Assembly: GCF_030052815.1 (NCBI RefSeq)
Contig: NC_079510.1
Location: 994,288 to 1,058,287 of the forward strand
Length of the DNA: 64,000 nucleotides
From: Hevea brasiliensis
Taxonomy: Eukaryota > Streptophyta > Magnoliopsida > Malpighiales > Euphorbiaceae
Direction: 5' to 3'
Part shown: in pieces, positions 24,762 to 37,951 of the stretch
How the letters are laid out: each line of letters begins with the position of its first letter
Position numbering within the stretch: the first letter of the stretch is position 1
The notes under the pieces: model-generated
The model's input: only the letters and a program-made list of their open reading frames with translations
The model's database searches: none
Told to the model about the DNA's origin: nothing
Made by a program: the position numbers and the translations under genes

Positions 24762-25145
24762 ATGGTGGTGAACGACAGGCCGCTAAAGAGAGCCAAGAGG
24801 AACAGAGTGACCGCCAATCTCTACGACTTCTTCACCTTCCCTGAAGGACCATCGCTGGATGAAGACTTGTCGAAGCCGTTCCGGGAGGCCATAAAGCTCT
24901 TTCTGTCCCGCCACGCGCGGGTCACCTTCCCTCCTCCGCTTTTCCCATGCCTACTGACGTGGCAGATCATGTTTCGGGTCGGAGATCTGGTGGAAGGTCC
25001 GGATCTTTCGCCGGTGGTGGTGGTTCTTGATATTGTGGAAGAGGACGTCACCGGAAGTTCCAGATCCCCCTACTGCAATCAGTGCCGAGTGGTTGGTGAG
25101 TCCTCTCTCTCTCCTTATTTACTATTTTTTTTTTATAAAAATTAG

Positions 25146-25179
<34 letters not shown>

Positions 25180-28100
25180 AACGGCTCTAGTGAATGTTAT
25201 TAATCTCCCTATTTTATTAGAAATATAAAATATAAAAAAATTGGGAGCTAATATGCAAGTGCGTTTTGTTTTGGGCTATGAAAGAAAAGGTTGGAGCGGT
25301 CATCCAGTGTGCAGGAAGCGATACCATTTCATAATTCGAGCTACAAAAGGCAGCATAGATGAACATCAACATATGTGTTCGAAATGCAGCAATTCGATGC
25401 ATGTATCAGAGTCAAGGTGAGAAACCTATCATCACTTTGCTTAAGATTACGAGTATGGATTGTCAAATTTCTTTCTTTTGCTTCATTTATTTATTTATTT
25501 ATTTATTTTTTTCATAATGGAGTAGGTGCAAGTGGTGTGATTCTGTAGTTACTGCTAATCACGTTGAAGATTGGATTTTTTCCCAGTTTGAAGATAATAC
25601 TCATCTATTGCACGGTGTTGTTCACTCCAATGGCTTTGGCCACCTTCTTAGGGTCAATGGCAGAGAAGGTGGTTCCAATATTCTTACTGGTTGTCATATA
25701 ATGGACTTCTGGGATAGGCTCTGCGCTACTCTTGCTGTCAGGTTTGCCCTTCTTCATGCTTCATTCACACACTACGTAGTAACTTTTTTCCTTTTGGTGA
25801 TTTGAATCTAATTGAGGTTCAACTTGCAGCATCATAGTCTTGAACATGATTTCTATACAGTACTTGTTTGATTGGATAATATAGAGGCATTGTGATTTTG
25901 AAATCTCAGGATTCTTGAATCATATGTCAAACATTAGTGAAAACTTTAATGATTTAAAACCTCAAAACATAGTAGTAAACTTTCCCCTTCCCCTGTGTGC
26001 GAGTTTCAATTAAAACTCGGTTGAAAAAAAATGTTGGTTGTCGCACAAGCGAGCCCAGCATATATGCACAATTCCATGCCTCAAAAAGCTGCATAGGCTT
26101 TTGGAATGTGAGGTGTGGTTCCTACGTGCTGACCTTCCTCCTTCCCCTGTGTGTTTGTGTTTCACTTAAAACTTAGTTAAAAAAAAAAAAAATTGCCAAA
26201 GAAATTCCTGCATCTCCATTTAAACAATGCTTCCTTTTATCCTTCTTTTTTGGCTATTAGCTGGGTATACAGAGTTCATTGGATTGTTAATTATCATTCA
26301 TTAATGTAACTAAAAAAAAATAGTGAACACAAATAACTGATCCAAATTACAGTTGTTGATTTTGGTTTTCAAAGAGAGCACAAACTTTTGAGATTGTATT
26401 AGCCTGTGTTCCTTTGCATCATAGATTGTGTTGCTTCATAAATTGTAATCCATTTGGCTGATATTGCTTTTGCCTCCTATTAGGGTTTCCATAAGTGCTC
26501 ATACCTGTAAGTACGCCACAAATGCATTTTTGTCATCAAACATATCATCAAGCAGGCAATTTAGGTTCAACTGCATTGACTGCATATGATGAAATAGATT
26601 CCTGATAAAAAAATATAAAAAATAATGAAATTTAAGTCTTTTTGATGATTTGATATGCTATGTCCACTCCCAATATCACTGGAGGCTTCTAACTTCATTT
26701 GCTGTACAGGAAGGTATCGGTGATGGATGTGTCAAGAAAATATGAGATGGAGTATCGGTTGCTGCATGCAATCACCAAAGGCCATTCATGGTATGGTAAT
26801 TGGGGTTATGAATTTCAAAGCGGAAGCTATGCGCTCACACCAGATTCCTACCAGAAAGCAGTGGAAACTCTCTCAAACATGCCCCTAGTCCCGCTTTTGT
26901 TTCAGAGGCGAAGGCCACGAACACGTTTGCAGGCTGTTATTGGTTTTTACCAATCATTGTCAGACTCAGAACTTCTTACCCTAAAGGACCTTTGCTCCTT
27001 TTTATTGAGGCTAATCCATGAAAGCAATGAACCAGTATTGCCTAAAACAACTCCAAAGAACTTAGGATCTAGTACTTCAAATATATTGTGTGCATGGACC
27101 AGACATGATGTCGAATGTGTTCAAGAAGCTATGATGAAGGTGTTGGCCGCATCTGGTGAGAACAATTGGGTGTCAAGGCGTGCTCTTAAGGGTGTCATGT
27201 ATAAAAGAGCATCTCCAGAGCTTCTTGATTATTCCCTTAAACACCTTGGAGGGGAGTTGGCAGCTAATAGCATGGTGGTTCAGGTCCAATGCAATCTTAA
27301 TTCATGTGATGCTGAATACAGGTAATTGAAACAATCGCAAACTTAATTTGTAATCTTGTGGAACCACTTTTTTGAATAAATGAATGTTGTCAATTTTCTC
27401 TATGCTAACAGGCTTACAACGGTTAGTTCCAATACTTGTGAAGATGGATTGGACAAAATCCATCCATTGAAAGAGGATGTCAAGGGTGATCTGAGATTTT
27501 TACTTGATTCTTTGCTTGATCCTGAAACTGCAATTAACTATGGATCTCAAGTGACAAGAGAAAGTGTGATTGATGCAGCAACCAAGCTTATTGACTGCAA
27601 ACAATTTATGAAGGAATACAGACCTGATAAAATGATGCTAAATAATTTATTTGCCATTCATCTCTTGTGTCATGTAGAGGTTTCAGATCAACCGAAAGAT
27701 GATCCTGCCATACCTCCAGAACTGATAGTCTTACCTTTAAATGCTACTGTAGCTGATCTTAAGAAGGAAGCAGCTAAAGCTTTTGAAGAAGTATATGTGA
27801 TGTTTAAGAGGTTTGAAGTTCATGAAATGGTTGAATATGGATCTTTAGAAGATTCAATTACGGTTAAATTTCTTGTTGGAACAAGTGGATCAGTCAAGAT
27901 TAAAGGGACATGCCCATCAAGACATGCAATTAGCCAATTTAGAATGGAAAGAGGAAGAGAGAGGTGGACAGTTGATTGTATGTGTGGGGCCAAGGATGAC
28001 GATGGAGAGAAAATGTTGGCTTGTGATGCCTGTGGGGTCTGGCAGCATACTAGGTGTGCTGGGATTGATAATTCTGATAAAATTCCTCCAATATTTGTGT

Positions 28101-28237
28101 GCATGAGATGTATGAACTCACACCGCAAGAAATGTGAAAGGATCCCAAATTTTAAGGAGTTGCCCTCACTATCTAGAACTTCAACTTGCAGGGAAGAGGC
28201 AATAGGAGGAACTGGAAGTCTTAAAAGTCTCATTTAG
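24762..28237 (+). CDS. PHD-finger protein, resembling Arabidopsis At1g33420 (MMD1/MS1-related family)
   Basis: Five exons with GT-AG introns: 24762-25095, 25290-25416, 25526-25741, 26710-27321, 27412-28237; total 2115 nt, 704 residues, no internal stop. The start MVVNDRPLKRAKR is basic (probable nuclear signal) and matches my recollection of At1g33420. The N-terminal half carries Cys pairs (CNQCRVVGWSGHPVC, CKWC) and the conserved HGVVHSNGFGHLLRVNGREGG. A C-terminal C4HC3 PHD finger lies at about residues 618-663: CMCGAKDDDGEKMLACDACG, WQHTRCAGI, then CMRC. The acidic DDDGEKM run and the Trp before QH fit a histone-H3-tail reader, as known for PHD fingers. Relatives MMD1 and MS1 act in male meiosis and tapetum; a reproductive role here is inference. 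The paralog assignment rests on memory of sequence, not a search. Confidence 0.92.
25985..26195 (+). repeat. Two A-tailed repeat units in intron 3 of the PHD gene
   Basis: The stretch CTTCCCCTGTGTG...TTAAAACT.(G)GTT followed by an A run occurs twice (about 25987-26030 and 26137-26193). The A-tailed ends suggest remnants of SINE-like or LINE-3'-end retrocopies. No Pol III box is convincing. Confidence 0.35.
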
Positions 28238-28734
28238 TGTTCCTTAGCCTGTATATTTTCTTGTAAATTCTAAAGCTTTTTATTTTTATTTTATTTTAAT
28301 CGGTTGGAGGATTATTGAGAGACTTTTAGGCTTCTTTTCCCTCCCTTACTGAGAATGAGTAGTTCAAGGGTATTATGATTTTTCAAGGAAAAAAAAAAAG
28401 AAATTAAATCATTGGATTGCCATAGAAATCGAATCGAAATTGAATTGCAACTGTTTTTGAAATAAACTGGTATCATATAGAAACAAATCAGTGCCACCTC
28501 GGTTCAATTTTAGAACCTCACTAGGCCACGGACAGACTATTTATAATTACCTATGTCAAGTTTGGCAATAAGACTTACTTTCATGAGCTAATATGACTTT
28601 TGAATGTAGTTATCAAAATTGTGAATTTTGCCATATCATATTCAATTTAATCAAAATAATAAAGTATTGCTCTCAACTGCTTTAACAATATTTGTTCCTC
28701 ACAACATCCAAGTAATTTTCAGTAATTTACCACA
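28238..28734. other. 3' UTR of the PHD gene and spacer
   Basis: The first ~130 bp are probably 3' UTR (T-rich, TTGTAAATTC). No canonical AATAAA is obvious there. The rest is AT-rich spacer up to the LINE. Confidence 0.5.
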
Positions 28735-31548
28735 GGATTTGCAAGGGGAGTTTCAGATGACGTCAATGACCAGCTGATCCTACTAGTATCATCTGAGGAA
28801 ATTAGAAGGGCCGCTTTTTCAATTAACCCTATGAAAGCCCAGGAAATGATGGTATTACTTGTCTATTTATCCAACGTTACTGGGATGTCATTGGCTCTGA
28901 TATTTGTGCAGCAGTTTTAGTTTCTTTCAAGGTGGTCATTTACTTAGAAGCTTTAATCGCACGGTTATTTCCTTGATTCCCAAAGTGAAGCAAGCGTCTA
29001 TTCTGAAGGATTTGCATCCCATTGGGCTATGTACTGTGTTCTATAAGATTATAGCCAAAATCCTTACTACTTGTCTCCAACCTCATATGAGTAACATCAT
29101 TAGTGTGGAACATAATGCTTTTACAAAATGGAGACAAATAGTTGATGATATTCTAATAAGCCACGAACTTATGCACCATCTGAAAAATAAAAGACAGGGA
29201 CGTAGCTACTGGGATGGCAGTTAAGCTAGATATTAGTAAGGCATATGAACGTGTGGAGTGTGAATATCTACAGCATATGCTAACCTGCTTTGGCTTTCAT
29301 AATCAGTAAGTTGAATGGATTATGGAGTGTATAAAAACAGTCTCTTATTCCTTGCAACTAAATGGGCATCGGGTTGGCTTTTTCAGACCATCTTGAAGAA
29401 TTAGACAAGGAGATCCACTATCTCTATATCTCTTTCTTATTTGTGCTAAAGGCCTAACTCATAGTATTCAAAATTCACCTCTTGCCGGCTTGTCCATCTC
29501 TCGCCAAAGTCCAGTAGTCACATTTACTGTTTGTTAATGATTCAATCATCTTTTCAAAAGCATCTACAAGGGAGGCTGAGACCATTAATAGTATCTTGCA
29601 GTCTTATTCAGATGTCAATGGACAAACAGTCAATTTGGCTAAATCCTCTCTCTTCTTCAGCAAGAACACTCCCAGAAACATTAGATAGTCTATCTCCATA
29701 GTGCTTAGAATTTGAAACATGGGAGGCCAAGACAAGTTCCTTAGTTTGCCACCAACTATCCAAATCCAAAAATCATACTTTCTCATTTATTGTGGACAGA
29801 ATTTAATACAAGGTAGCTGGATGGAAGGAGCAACTCCTCTCACAAGGAGGAAGAGAAGTTCTCATAAAAGCTGTGGCTAGGGCAATTCCTGTTTATGCCA
29901 TGTCATATTTTTGGTTACCTAATTCTCTTTGCAGGAAAATTAATGCTATGTTGGCAAATTTCTGGTGAGGGCGAAGAAGTGATAAAAAGAAGATTCATTG
30001 GGTGGCTTGGGATGCTATGCGCAATCCAAAGTAAAAAGGGTGCCTTGGATTTAAAGAGTTAGAAAGTTTCAACTTTCGCTCTTAATGCAAAGTAAGGATG
30101 GCGTATTTTGAACAATCTTTCTTCCTTATGGGCAAGAGTGTTAAAAGGGAAGTTTTTCCCACATATTCATCCTTTATGCATGCTACAAGAGAATCTAATC
30201 CATCCTGGGGATGGCAAAGCCTTATTTGGGGTAGACAACTCCTGGAAAAGGGGATTAGATGGCATATGAACCGATGGTTAGACAAGATGCAGACATTTCC
30301 ATCATTTGGGATTCACAACTCATTGAGCGCTCCAATTTGTGTTGGGATTTAGGTAAGCTTAGAGCAATCTTTCACGAGAAGGAAATCCCAAATATTCTTG
30401 CTATTCCAGTGCCCTTATACAATAGAGGAGATAAGGTAATTTGGCATTTTACAAATGATGGACAATATTCGGTTAAATCGGAAGACAACTGCCGTCCAAA
30501 TTCAGTTGTCAAATCAGATAGCGGGACCAGGTCCAAATTCGACTCTTAACAATTCAGTAATTTGGAAAGGAGTTAGGAAGCCCAATGTGCCTAAGAAGAT
30601 CTCAATTTATTTGGAAGGCTCTTAGGGAAATGCTCCTTACCAATGCCAATCTTAATAGCCGGATTCCACACCATTGTACAAATTGCAAAGTTTGTGGGGC
30701 TGAAGAATAAGCCAAACATATCCTTTTTATGTGCCCAAAGGCAGCTGAGTTCTAGATACATTCTGAGTTTAGGCTTAGATCGGCTTTGCTTCAAGGATCT
30801 TCCATGATGGATTGTTGGGAAGAGATTATGGCAATGCCACGGCAACAAGAGAATGGGGAAGAATGGATTCTAAAACTCTGCTTTCTTATGTGGCAAATTT
30901 GGAAATCCAGGAATGCTTCCATTTTCAAGGATCACATTTCAAACTGTGGAGATATAATTAGAGCAGCCCAGGATTGTTTTGAAGAGTTCAAATTAGCGCA
31001 ACTTAGTTTGCATCGTCAAACTCAGCCTACGGTTCCAAATTCTTCCATTTGGACAACTCCTCAAGGTTGGATCAAAATTAATTTTGACGGGGCTGTCTAC
31101 AAGCACGGCAATGTAGGAGCCATAGCAGTTCTAGCTCGGGATTTGTGAGGAAGACCCCTTGGATGGTGCTGTCGCCGATACAATGGCATCACTGACCCTT
31201 TGATCATTGAAAGCCTAGCATGTTGGGAGGCTGTTCAGTTAGCAGTTTTCAAAGGCTTTCAAAAGTTAATCATTGAAAGAGAATCTCTTTCAGTTATTTT
31301 GGCTGCGAAGGAGTCTACAATTCAAAGGATTGATTGCATTATTTTTGATATATTACAGGGTGCAAGGAATTTGGATCATATAGAACTTTAATTTATTAGA
31401 AGAAACTGTAACTGTGAAGCCCATAAGTTAGCCATTAAAAGTCTACATGATGAATCCTTATTTAATCCTCTGTATCAAACAAGCTTTGTTCTTTTCATTT
31501 TGCCTTTTTAGGCGTAGAAATGAATCTTTGAGAAAAAAAATAAAAAAC
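28735..31548 (+). mobile_element. 5'-truncated LINE (L1-type plant non-LTR retrotransposon)
   Basis: Starts in the linker before reverse transcriptase (AAFSINPMKAQ, 28805). It reads through RT (VISLIPKVKQASILKDLHPI, LCTVFYKIIAKIL), a decayed palm, the post-RT region (GGREVLIKAVARAIPVYAMS, about 29850), a zinc-binding region near 30660-30730, an RNase H domain and an A-rich tail (31534-31548). Stops and frameshifts occur throughout. A 10-bp exact repeat ATTTACCACA lies at 28725-28734 and 31601-31610 and may be the target duplication, but the right copy is ~50 bp beyond the A-tail. Confidence 0.88.
30998..31470 (+). pseudogene. LINE RNase H domain
   Basis: WIKINFDGAVYKHGNVGAIAV (the first 20 residues hold the catalytic Asp of FDGA) is followed, after a TGA at 31146, by ESLACWEAVQLAVFKGFQK with the conserved E..A motif. 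It ends with NCEAHKLAIKSL. This is the RVT_3-type RNase H found at the C-terminus of many plant L1 elements. Confidence 0.8.
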
Positions 31549-32680
31549 ATGTTTGCTCGAGTTTTATAGGTTTCCAGATGAAGACAATGAAGATTTGATG
31601 ATTTACCACATATAATGGACTTGGAATTGCTAGTTCAGATTATTCTTGGGCACTGAGTTAGTTCAAGAATAAAAGATTTACACACATTGGACCTGAGCTA
31701 TTCATTGGGCTTAAAGCACTTTGAGCATAAAATTGACAGAATACTGTTGGAACTGCCCAAGACGAGTTTTTTTTTTTTTTTTTAATTGAAATTCTCTTGT
31801 TAATTATATCACCTGGTAATATTTTTAGGCCCAAACTATATATGAATGAAAAGCCCTATATGTCTAGTTTCTGGAACAAAATTTTTATAATTTTTGCAGC
31901 TTGTAAAAGTGATGAATTTTTAGTTAGGGATACTCGAGTTGGCATGTAGAGATGATATATGGGTAAATTTAAATTTATATTAGCTTCGTTTGAAATAAAT
32001 TATTTATAAAAAACAAATGAATTCTTATATAATGATGCTTTATTTTACTTTTTAAAAAATAATTTTTTTTTAATTTAAAAAGAATTAAATTATTTTATAC
32101 TAAAAATAAAATTGATAAAAAAAATTAATTAAATTGAATTTTTATAAAACTATGGATTCCAAACAAGAGCGGTGATAAGTTTGTGCCAAATTTAGACTTG
32201 ACATTTTTATGGTAGACCACTAGAAATGTTAGTTTTCTCAATGGAGAAAACAGGGAATCAAAATATACCTTTTCTGTCTATTTTAGATGGACTGAAGGGT
32301 GCTCTAACTGTCCTGAAAAACAGAGAAATTTATCAAAATTATTGTCCATAATAGTGGCTGAAAGCAGAGACTTTTATGGTTGAAAATCCAGGGATGCCTA
32401 ATTTCAGATTCTTTAATTTTTTTTTCCAATATTTGTAGTGGGGAGTTGAATTTTGAGATATGCATGCCAGACCTGCTAACCAAATTGATATCTTTGAGAA
32501 AATGGAGCTTCAGCATGCAAGTTTTAATTTCTTGACAAGGCCCAAATGCTACTTCTTGATTTTTACTGTAAGTAGATGCTTTGGGACTTCAAAGACGTAA
32601 GAGAAGTACAAAGAGACATAATAATTGTCCCCAACCTTAATTATTATATATTAGGCCATAATTGATGAATTAGAAACCTC

Positions 32681-32681
<1 letters not shown>
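31549..32681. other. Spacer, no gene seen
   Basis: AT-rich, with a poly-T run near 31766. No frame with recognisable motifs. Confidence 0.6.

Positions 32682-32728
<47 letters not shown>
32682..32728. repeat. (TAA)n microsatellite, target of the PMD-MULE
   Basis: A 47-bp TAA tract. Its last nine bases AATAATAAT (32720-32728) recur at 41502-41510, directly beyond the other end of the transposon. Confidence 0.95.
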
Positions 32729-32729
<1 letters not shown>

Positions 32730-32842
32730 GGGAATTTACCGTACTAGGGTAGTGAAGGTATAAATTTTATCAAGACAGAGTTTTGATTACAGAAATTACC
32801 AAAATGGGGTGAGAAGTGGTGAGGTAGAAGGCTGGTGAGACG

Positions 32843-33134
32843 GGACACTATTCAAAATAGCGTCCGGACATGGGACGCCATTCAAACCAGCGTCTAGAGG
32901 TGGGACGCTATTCATACAAGCGTCCGAAGTGCACAACAGCTCCAACACCAGCGAATCTCTGCAGGTAGTCACGTAGCAGCTCCAACACCAGCAAATCTTT
33001 GCAGGTAGTCAAGTCAGGCATTGCTGATGAAGCGGACGCCATTATAAATGGCGTGCAGAGCTCAGGTCACTCACCCAGCGAATCTTGCAGAGAGGGACAA
33101 GACAGTGCGTGGGACGCTAATATTATTGGCGTCC
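32843..33134. repeat. Left subterminal array of 23-nt imperfect palindromes
   Basis: Five units: 32843-32865, 32873-32895, 32903-32925, 33034-33056, 33112-33134. Each is an inverted repeat with arms of the form GGACGC(C/T)ATT and AATGGCGTCC. The first three start exactly 30 bp apart. Between units three and four a 40-bp tandem duplication starts at 32937 and 32977 (CAGCTCCAACACCAGC). Confidence 0.9.
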
Positions 33135-34263
33135 AGAGTTCAAATTTTCTATTTACGCACCCTTATCTCCCTCAGTTTATCCCACACACGAAACGGAACT
33201 CATCTCCTTCAGTGTTAATCATCACTCTCTTCTTCTCATTTTCTCTTTTGTTGGTGTAAAATTAGTGGAGCTGTTGTCATTCTTTTTGCTTGGTAGACCA
33301 GCAACAACAAGAGGAACTGCAGTCGTGGAAGGAAAAAAGGTTTAGTTGGTTCTTAGTTGGAACAGCACAAGTGAAGCTTGGAAATGTTGTTTGTGCCGAA
33401 TTTTTGTCCTTGAAAATTTAAGGTATGTATTTTGTTAGTTGAATCACCTATTTACCTGTAACATATTAAACTATTTGAGTGTTAAATGTTTTTATTATTA
33501 GAGAAAGTTGATAAAATTATTTTTGTAAGTATGCATGCATGCATGTGTTATGATATTAAGTAGGTTTTTGTGATATTATTAATGTTTAGGGATATAGTTT
33601 TATATGAATTTTTAGTGTTATATGTAATTTAATTATTTGAATACTTGAGTAGGTTATAGCTAACCTGAAAATAATATATGGATTATTTTTAGAAATTTAA
33701 GTTGACATTGTAATTGTAAAGAGTGTAAGAAATTTAAAAAATTCATAGAAAATTCAAAATATAAGTAATGCCTAAAAATTAAAAATATAGTAATTATATA
33801 TCTGGTAATTTTTAATTTAAAAAAAATATAATAGTTTAATATAATGATTAAAAAAATACAATGTTTATTTTTTTTGAATATTTAATTAGAATTGCTCAAC
33901 CCAACCATCCCTATGAAAGCAGTTGTAGCAATTCATACTGGTTGTAAAAATTCCAATGAAAATCCTTTGTCATCCTCATAGATGGCAATAGGCTAGGCTT
34001 TTGCAGGTTGTGTATAAGACGAAATCGTAATAGGACGGGATTTGGGACAAGTTCGACTTAGTTAAATTAATATTATTAACTAGTTGCAGTAGTGTTCGGA
34101 TTTTACCGGGTTGGTATTTGACACCTGAACCCATTCATATAAATATTTAATTTAATTTTATTTAATATAAAATAAATGTTTTTTATTATAATCTATGTAA
34201 ATTTTAATTTATAGCTTTTGTCATGCTTTATTAAAATAATACCTTTTTTTTTTTAATCAGAAA

Positions 34264-36936
34264 ATGTCAATTCCATCTTTTGCTACTTTATATTGGGATG
34301 GAGAAATTATTATGGATAATGAAGGCTATGACTATTGTGGGGGTTCATCAACTGTCATTAGTATTGGTAAACACATTGATTTTGGTACTTTAGGTATGAA
34401 AATAGTATGTAGAATTGGTCTTAAAGCTGGATGTGATTTTATATCAGATATCTTATTTAGAGAACCCATTGTGGAAGATGGTTCAGTGAAATGGGACTGC
34501 ATGGGTTTGTCTAACGATGATGATGTAAATATTATGTTTAATTTCATTGATGAAATTGCAGGTATGTCATCTATGGAATTATATATTGAAATTTTTTGAC
34601 CAGATGCAACCGCAAATGTTGTTGATGAAGCGGGACCATCAAATGCTACTAGTACTGATGTAGGTGCTTCTGCACATGCAAGTGATGACACGGTTTTATG
34701 CTATCAACCATCTCAAATTCATGGCAGTACGGTTGAGGATAAGGTTTTGGGGGTTATCAATGAATGCGAAGATATTTGTCTGCGTCAATGGGTATATGAT
34801 TCAAAAATCTTCTTCCAGTGATTATTGCCCCAATGATGATTGGAACGAAGAGGATTCTGATGAATAATGTATTTATAGTGATGACACCAATGTAAATGAG
34901 GAAGTTCAGCATGATAATGAGCTGGTAGTAGATTTGCCTTTGTACTATAACACTCATATTGCGAACTCAGTAACACTTATAGTCCCTCCTCCACCTTACT
35001 CTAAAATAGATTTTTCATTGCTAACAGTTGATCCATGGTTAAAACCACAATGTTGTTCAATGTGGGATCCGTCGAATGAGTTTGAAGTTAGAATGATATT
35101 CCCTTCTAGAGAAGCTGTCTAAAAAGCTGCCAAACAATATCATTTACTTAGGCACCATGAGTTTTCTTATGAAGAGACAAAGAGCAGAACATATGCTGTC
35201 AAGTGCAAAGATAGAAAGAGCAATTGTAAGTGGAGAATGCGTGCGTCTCATTGGAAAGGATCTGATATATGGAAAATTACTCGGTATAACGGACCCCATA
35301 CATGTGTTAATCCATCAATCTCACAAGACCATAAGCAATTGGATAGCAGATTTATATCTGATTTCATCCTTGCAATTGTACGAGAACAACCAAATGTGAA
35401 GATATCTGCATTGCAAGCAAAAATCAAAGATAAGGTCGGATATATGCCGAGTTATCAGAAGACATGGAAGGCTAGACACGATGCAATTGTGAAGATCTTT
35501 GGTGGTTGGGAGGAATCTTTTACAAGATTGCGGCAATTCATGCTTGCTTTGTGCAAACACAACCCTGATTCTGCGTTTTTAATTGAAGATGACCCTCTAT
35601 TTGTTAATAATAAATTATAACCCGATTATCGGGTTTTCGACAAAATATTTTGGGCATTTAAACAAACAATTGAAGGCTTCAAGCACTGTCACCTTATTAT
35701 TTTCATAGACTCAATATTTTTATATGGAAAGTACAAAGGGTGTTTATTTTGTGCTACAGCATTGGACGGTAATAACCATATTTTCCCCATTGCTTGGGCA
35801 ATAGTTGATTGTGAAAACACAAGGAATTGAGATTGGTTCATGTCTTATTTACGGGTGTTTGTGACTGATCGTTCTGATATTTGTGTTATATCAGACAGGC
35901 ATATTGGCATAACAAAGGCAATGCATCAAGATTGGTGGCGGCCTCCTGATGGACATCATCGATATTATTTAAGACACATATTGAGCAATTATAACTCGAA
36001 GTTTAAAAATACTGACATGAAAGAAGCTCTTCGAAAAGCAGGTTAGTTTTTAGAAGATTAGTATTTATATGGTAATGTTAATTGAAGTTTCAATGTCACA
36101 TAATAAAAATATTTTACATTTGTTTTGTAACAGCTCACCCAATTAAGGAAAAATTTTTTTATGAGGCCATGAACACAATCAAGACTGAGCATCCAGACAC
36201 ATTTGAATTGGCTAAAAAGATACCTTTGGAAAAATGGACATGTTCTCATGATGGAGGGAAAATGTATGGCAGCATGACAACCAATACCATTGAGTCAGTT
36301 AATAGAATGCTGAAGGAGATCCGTGCATTACCAATAATTGCAATGGTAGAGAAAATATTTTTCCAGTGTGTCGAATATTTTGATACGCGCCGCACGACAT
36401 TTCATGAACAACTGCTATAGGGCTTCAACTTAACTCTAGCATGTCGTCAAATTTTGGGTGAAAATTTAAATGAAGCAAACTCACTTAATGTTAGGTTGTT
36501 TAACCGTGATTGTGGTGAATTTGAAGTTTGGAAGGGTACATCTGGGAAGAAGCACATTGTCAGACTTCATGAAAGGACATGCATGTGTGGGAAGTTTCAA
36601 GAGATATGCATTCCATGTTCCCATGTCATAGTAGCATGCCAATCAAAGTCAATTAATTATGAGAAATATGTTTCAAATTATTATACGTTGGAGCAAACAC
36701 TTAAGTGCTATGAGTGGCAGTTTTATGCACTTAGACATCATGATGATTGGCCAATAGACAATGATCCAATTCTTGTGCCGAACCAGACACAGAAAAGGTT
36801 TGAAGGAAGACCAAAATCCTCAAGAATGAAGAATGAAATGGATTGGAGTGTGAATAGAAAAGTTTGAGAGACATCTAATATCCATTGTTCGCTTTGTCGT
36901 GAACAAGGACACAAAAAAAATAATTGTTCGGTGTGA
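34264..36936 (+). pseudogene. PMD-MULE transposase (MuDR family)
   Basis: Starts MSIPSFATLYWDGEI at 34264 just after a probable 5'-UTR intron. N-terminal domain to 34600, acidic linker, then a MuDR DNA-binding region near 35110-35310 (YAVKCKDRKSNCKWRMRASH, HTCVNPS). The DDE catalytic core: first Asp at 35708 (FIDS), second at 35894 (ISDRHIGI), Glu at 36292 (NTIESVN). An intron at 36042-36133 splits AHP (GCAG/gttagt...aacag/CTCACC). A SWIM finger near 36570-36640 (CMCGKFQEICIPCSHVI) and a CCHC knuckle at 36885-36935 (CSLCREQGHKKNNC) are intact. Stops at 34599, in the acidic linker and DNA-binding region, at about 35619, 35827 and 36418, plus a frameshift, disable it. Confidence 0.9.
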
Positions 36937-37169
36937 AAAAACACCATTAGTTAATTATGTTACTCTTTTCAAATAGTAATGTATTGAACAAATCATCCAA
37001 TTGTATTTTTCTTATTCTCAAAGTAATTTTATGTTAAAGTTTTCATTTTATGCATGTAAATGTAACAGGGATTAATGCTTTCATTGTGCTAATTGTAAGA
37101 TATTTGTAATGCATTGTTTCAAATTTATTTATATGCCCGTTCATTTTTGTTTATGTGTTAGATAAAATA

Positions 37170-37691
37170 ATGGCTCGTATAATGCACACTCCAAAAAGGA
37201 TTGTCAGTCAATAACAACGGGCAAGGGTACATGCTTTAATTAGGAATTTGATTAACCTCCCTATGGAAGTAAGAGTATCAAGTATGGGGGATTACCTACT
37301 ATGCATTGTTAAGCATATGATAAGGGTGAATGGGCTCATTCAAGAAATTATATGGGAAGGAGAGCTATTAACAGATAAACGTAGATATTTGGCTTTAAGG
37401 TTAGCTTTTAGTTGTGTCCACGATAAGGGTATACTTGACCGTGTATGGTGAAAATTAGAAGCTAACCGTGCCCCATCATATTTACTACTACTTGAAGGAT
37501 TTGTCAAAGAGTATGCTAATTGGGTCGCTACGAGGACAATGTGTCGGTCAACTAGTATAAAAATGCGTGACAGTAACAAACATACTCTGGTGAAGCCCAT
37601 GTTACCTAAAATCAACTATATGTTAGATCAAGAGGTTTATGACGAGCTAGTAAGATCATGTCCAGTAAATCAAATAGTTAGGCTGACCTAG
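37170..37691 (+). pseudogene. Unrecognised ~173-codon ORF between transposase and PMD gene
   Basis: I do not recognise this protein. The frame starts at ATG 37170 (MARIMHTPKRIVSQ), has two in-frame stops (codon 15 TAA and codon 94 TGA) and ends at TAG 37691. Readable parts include ALIRNLINLPMEVRVSSMGD, YLLCIVKHMIRVNGLI, RRYLALRLAFSCVHDKGILD and SYLLLLEGFVKEYANWVATR, with helix-like patterns of leucines. It keeps one frame across 522 nt despite the stops, which suggests a once-real gene. It lies 230 bp downstream of the transposase and 260 bp upstream of the PMD gene, on the same strand. Confidence 0.5.
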
Positions 37692-37951
37692 TTTGTTCTA
37701 ATATTGTATTTTAATGTTTATATATTTTCTTGATGTTGTAAATAATTTTGTACTGATATCTTTGTATTGAAAATGTAATGTAGACGTATTAATTAATGCA
37801 ATGAATGAGATCTATTTATTTACATTATTTTATACTTTTATTACATGTTTTTTATACCATTTATATAATAATCAATGTACCAGGGAAATATATGCATTGT
37901 TGTAACTATGAAAAAAAAATTGAAAATGTATATTTGCCGCAATGAATAGGT

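Noticed and set aside
27820..28233. 137-codon minus ORF
   Set aside because: Complement of the PHD-finger exon 5, whose + frame has clear domain motifs and consistent splicing.
32843..33134. CRISPR-like array
   Set aside because: The 30-bp phasing and palindromic repeats superficially look like one, but units are degenerate, spacers are 7 bp, the context is a plant transposon end, and a mirror array sits at the other end.
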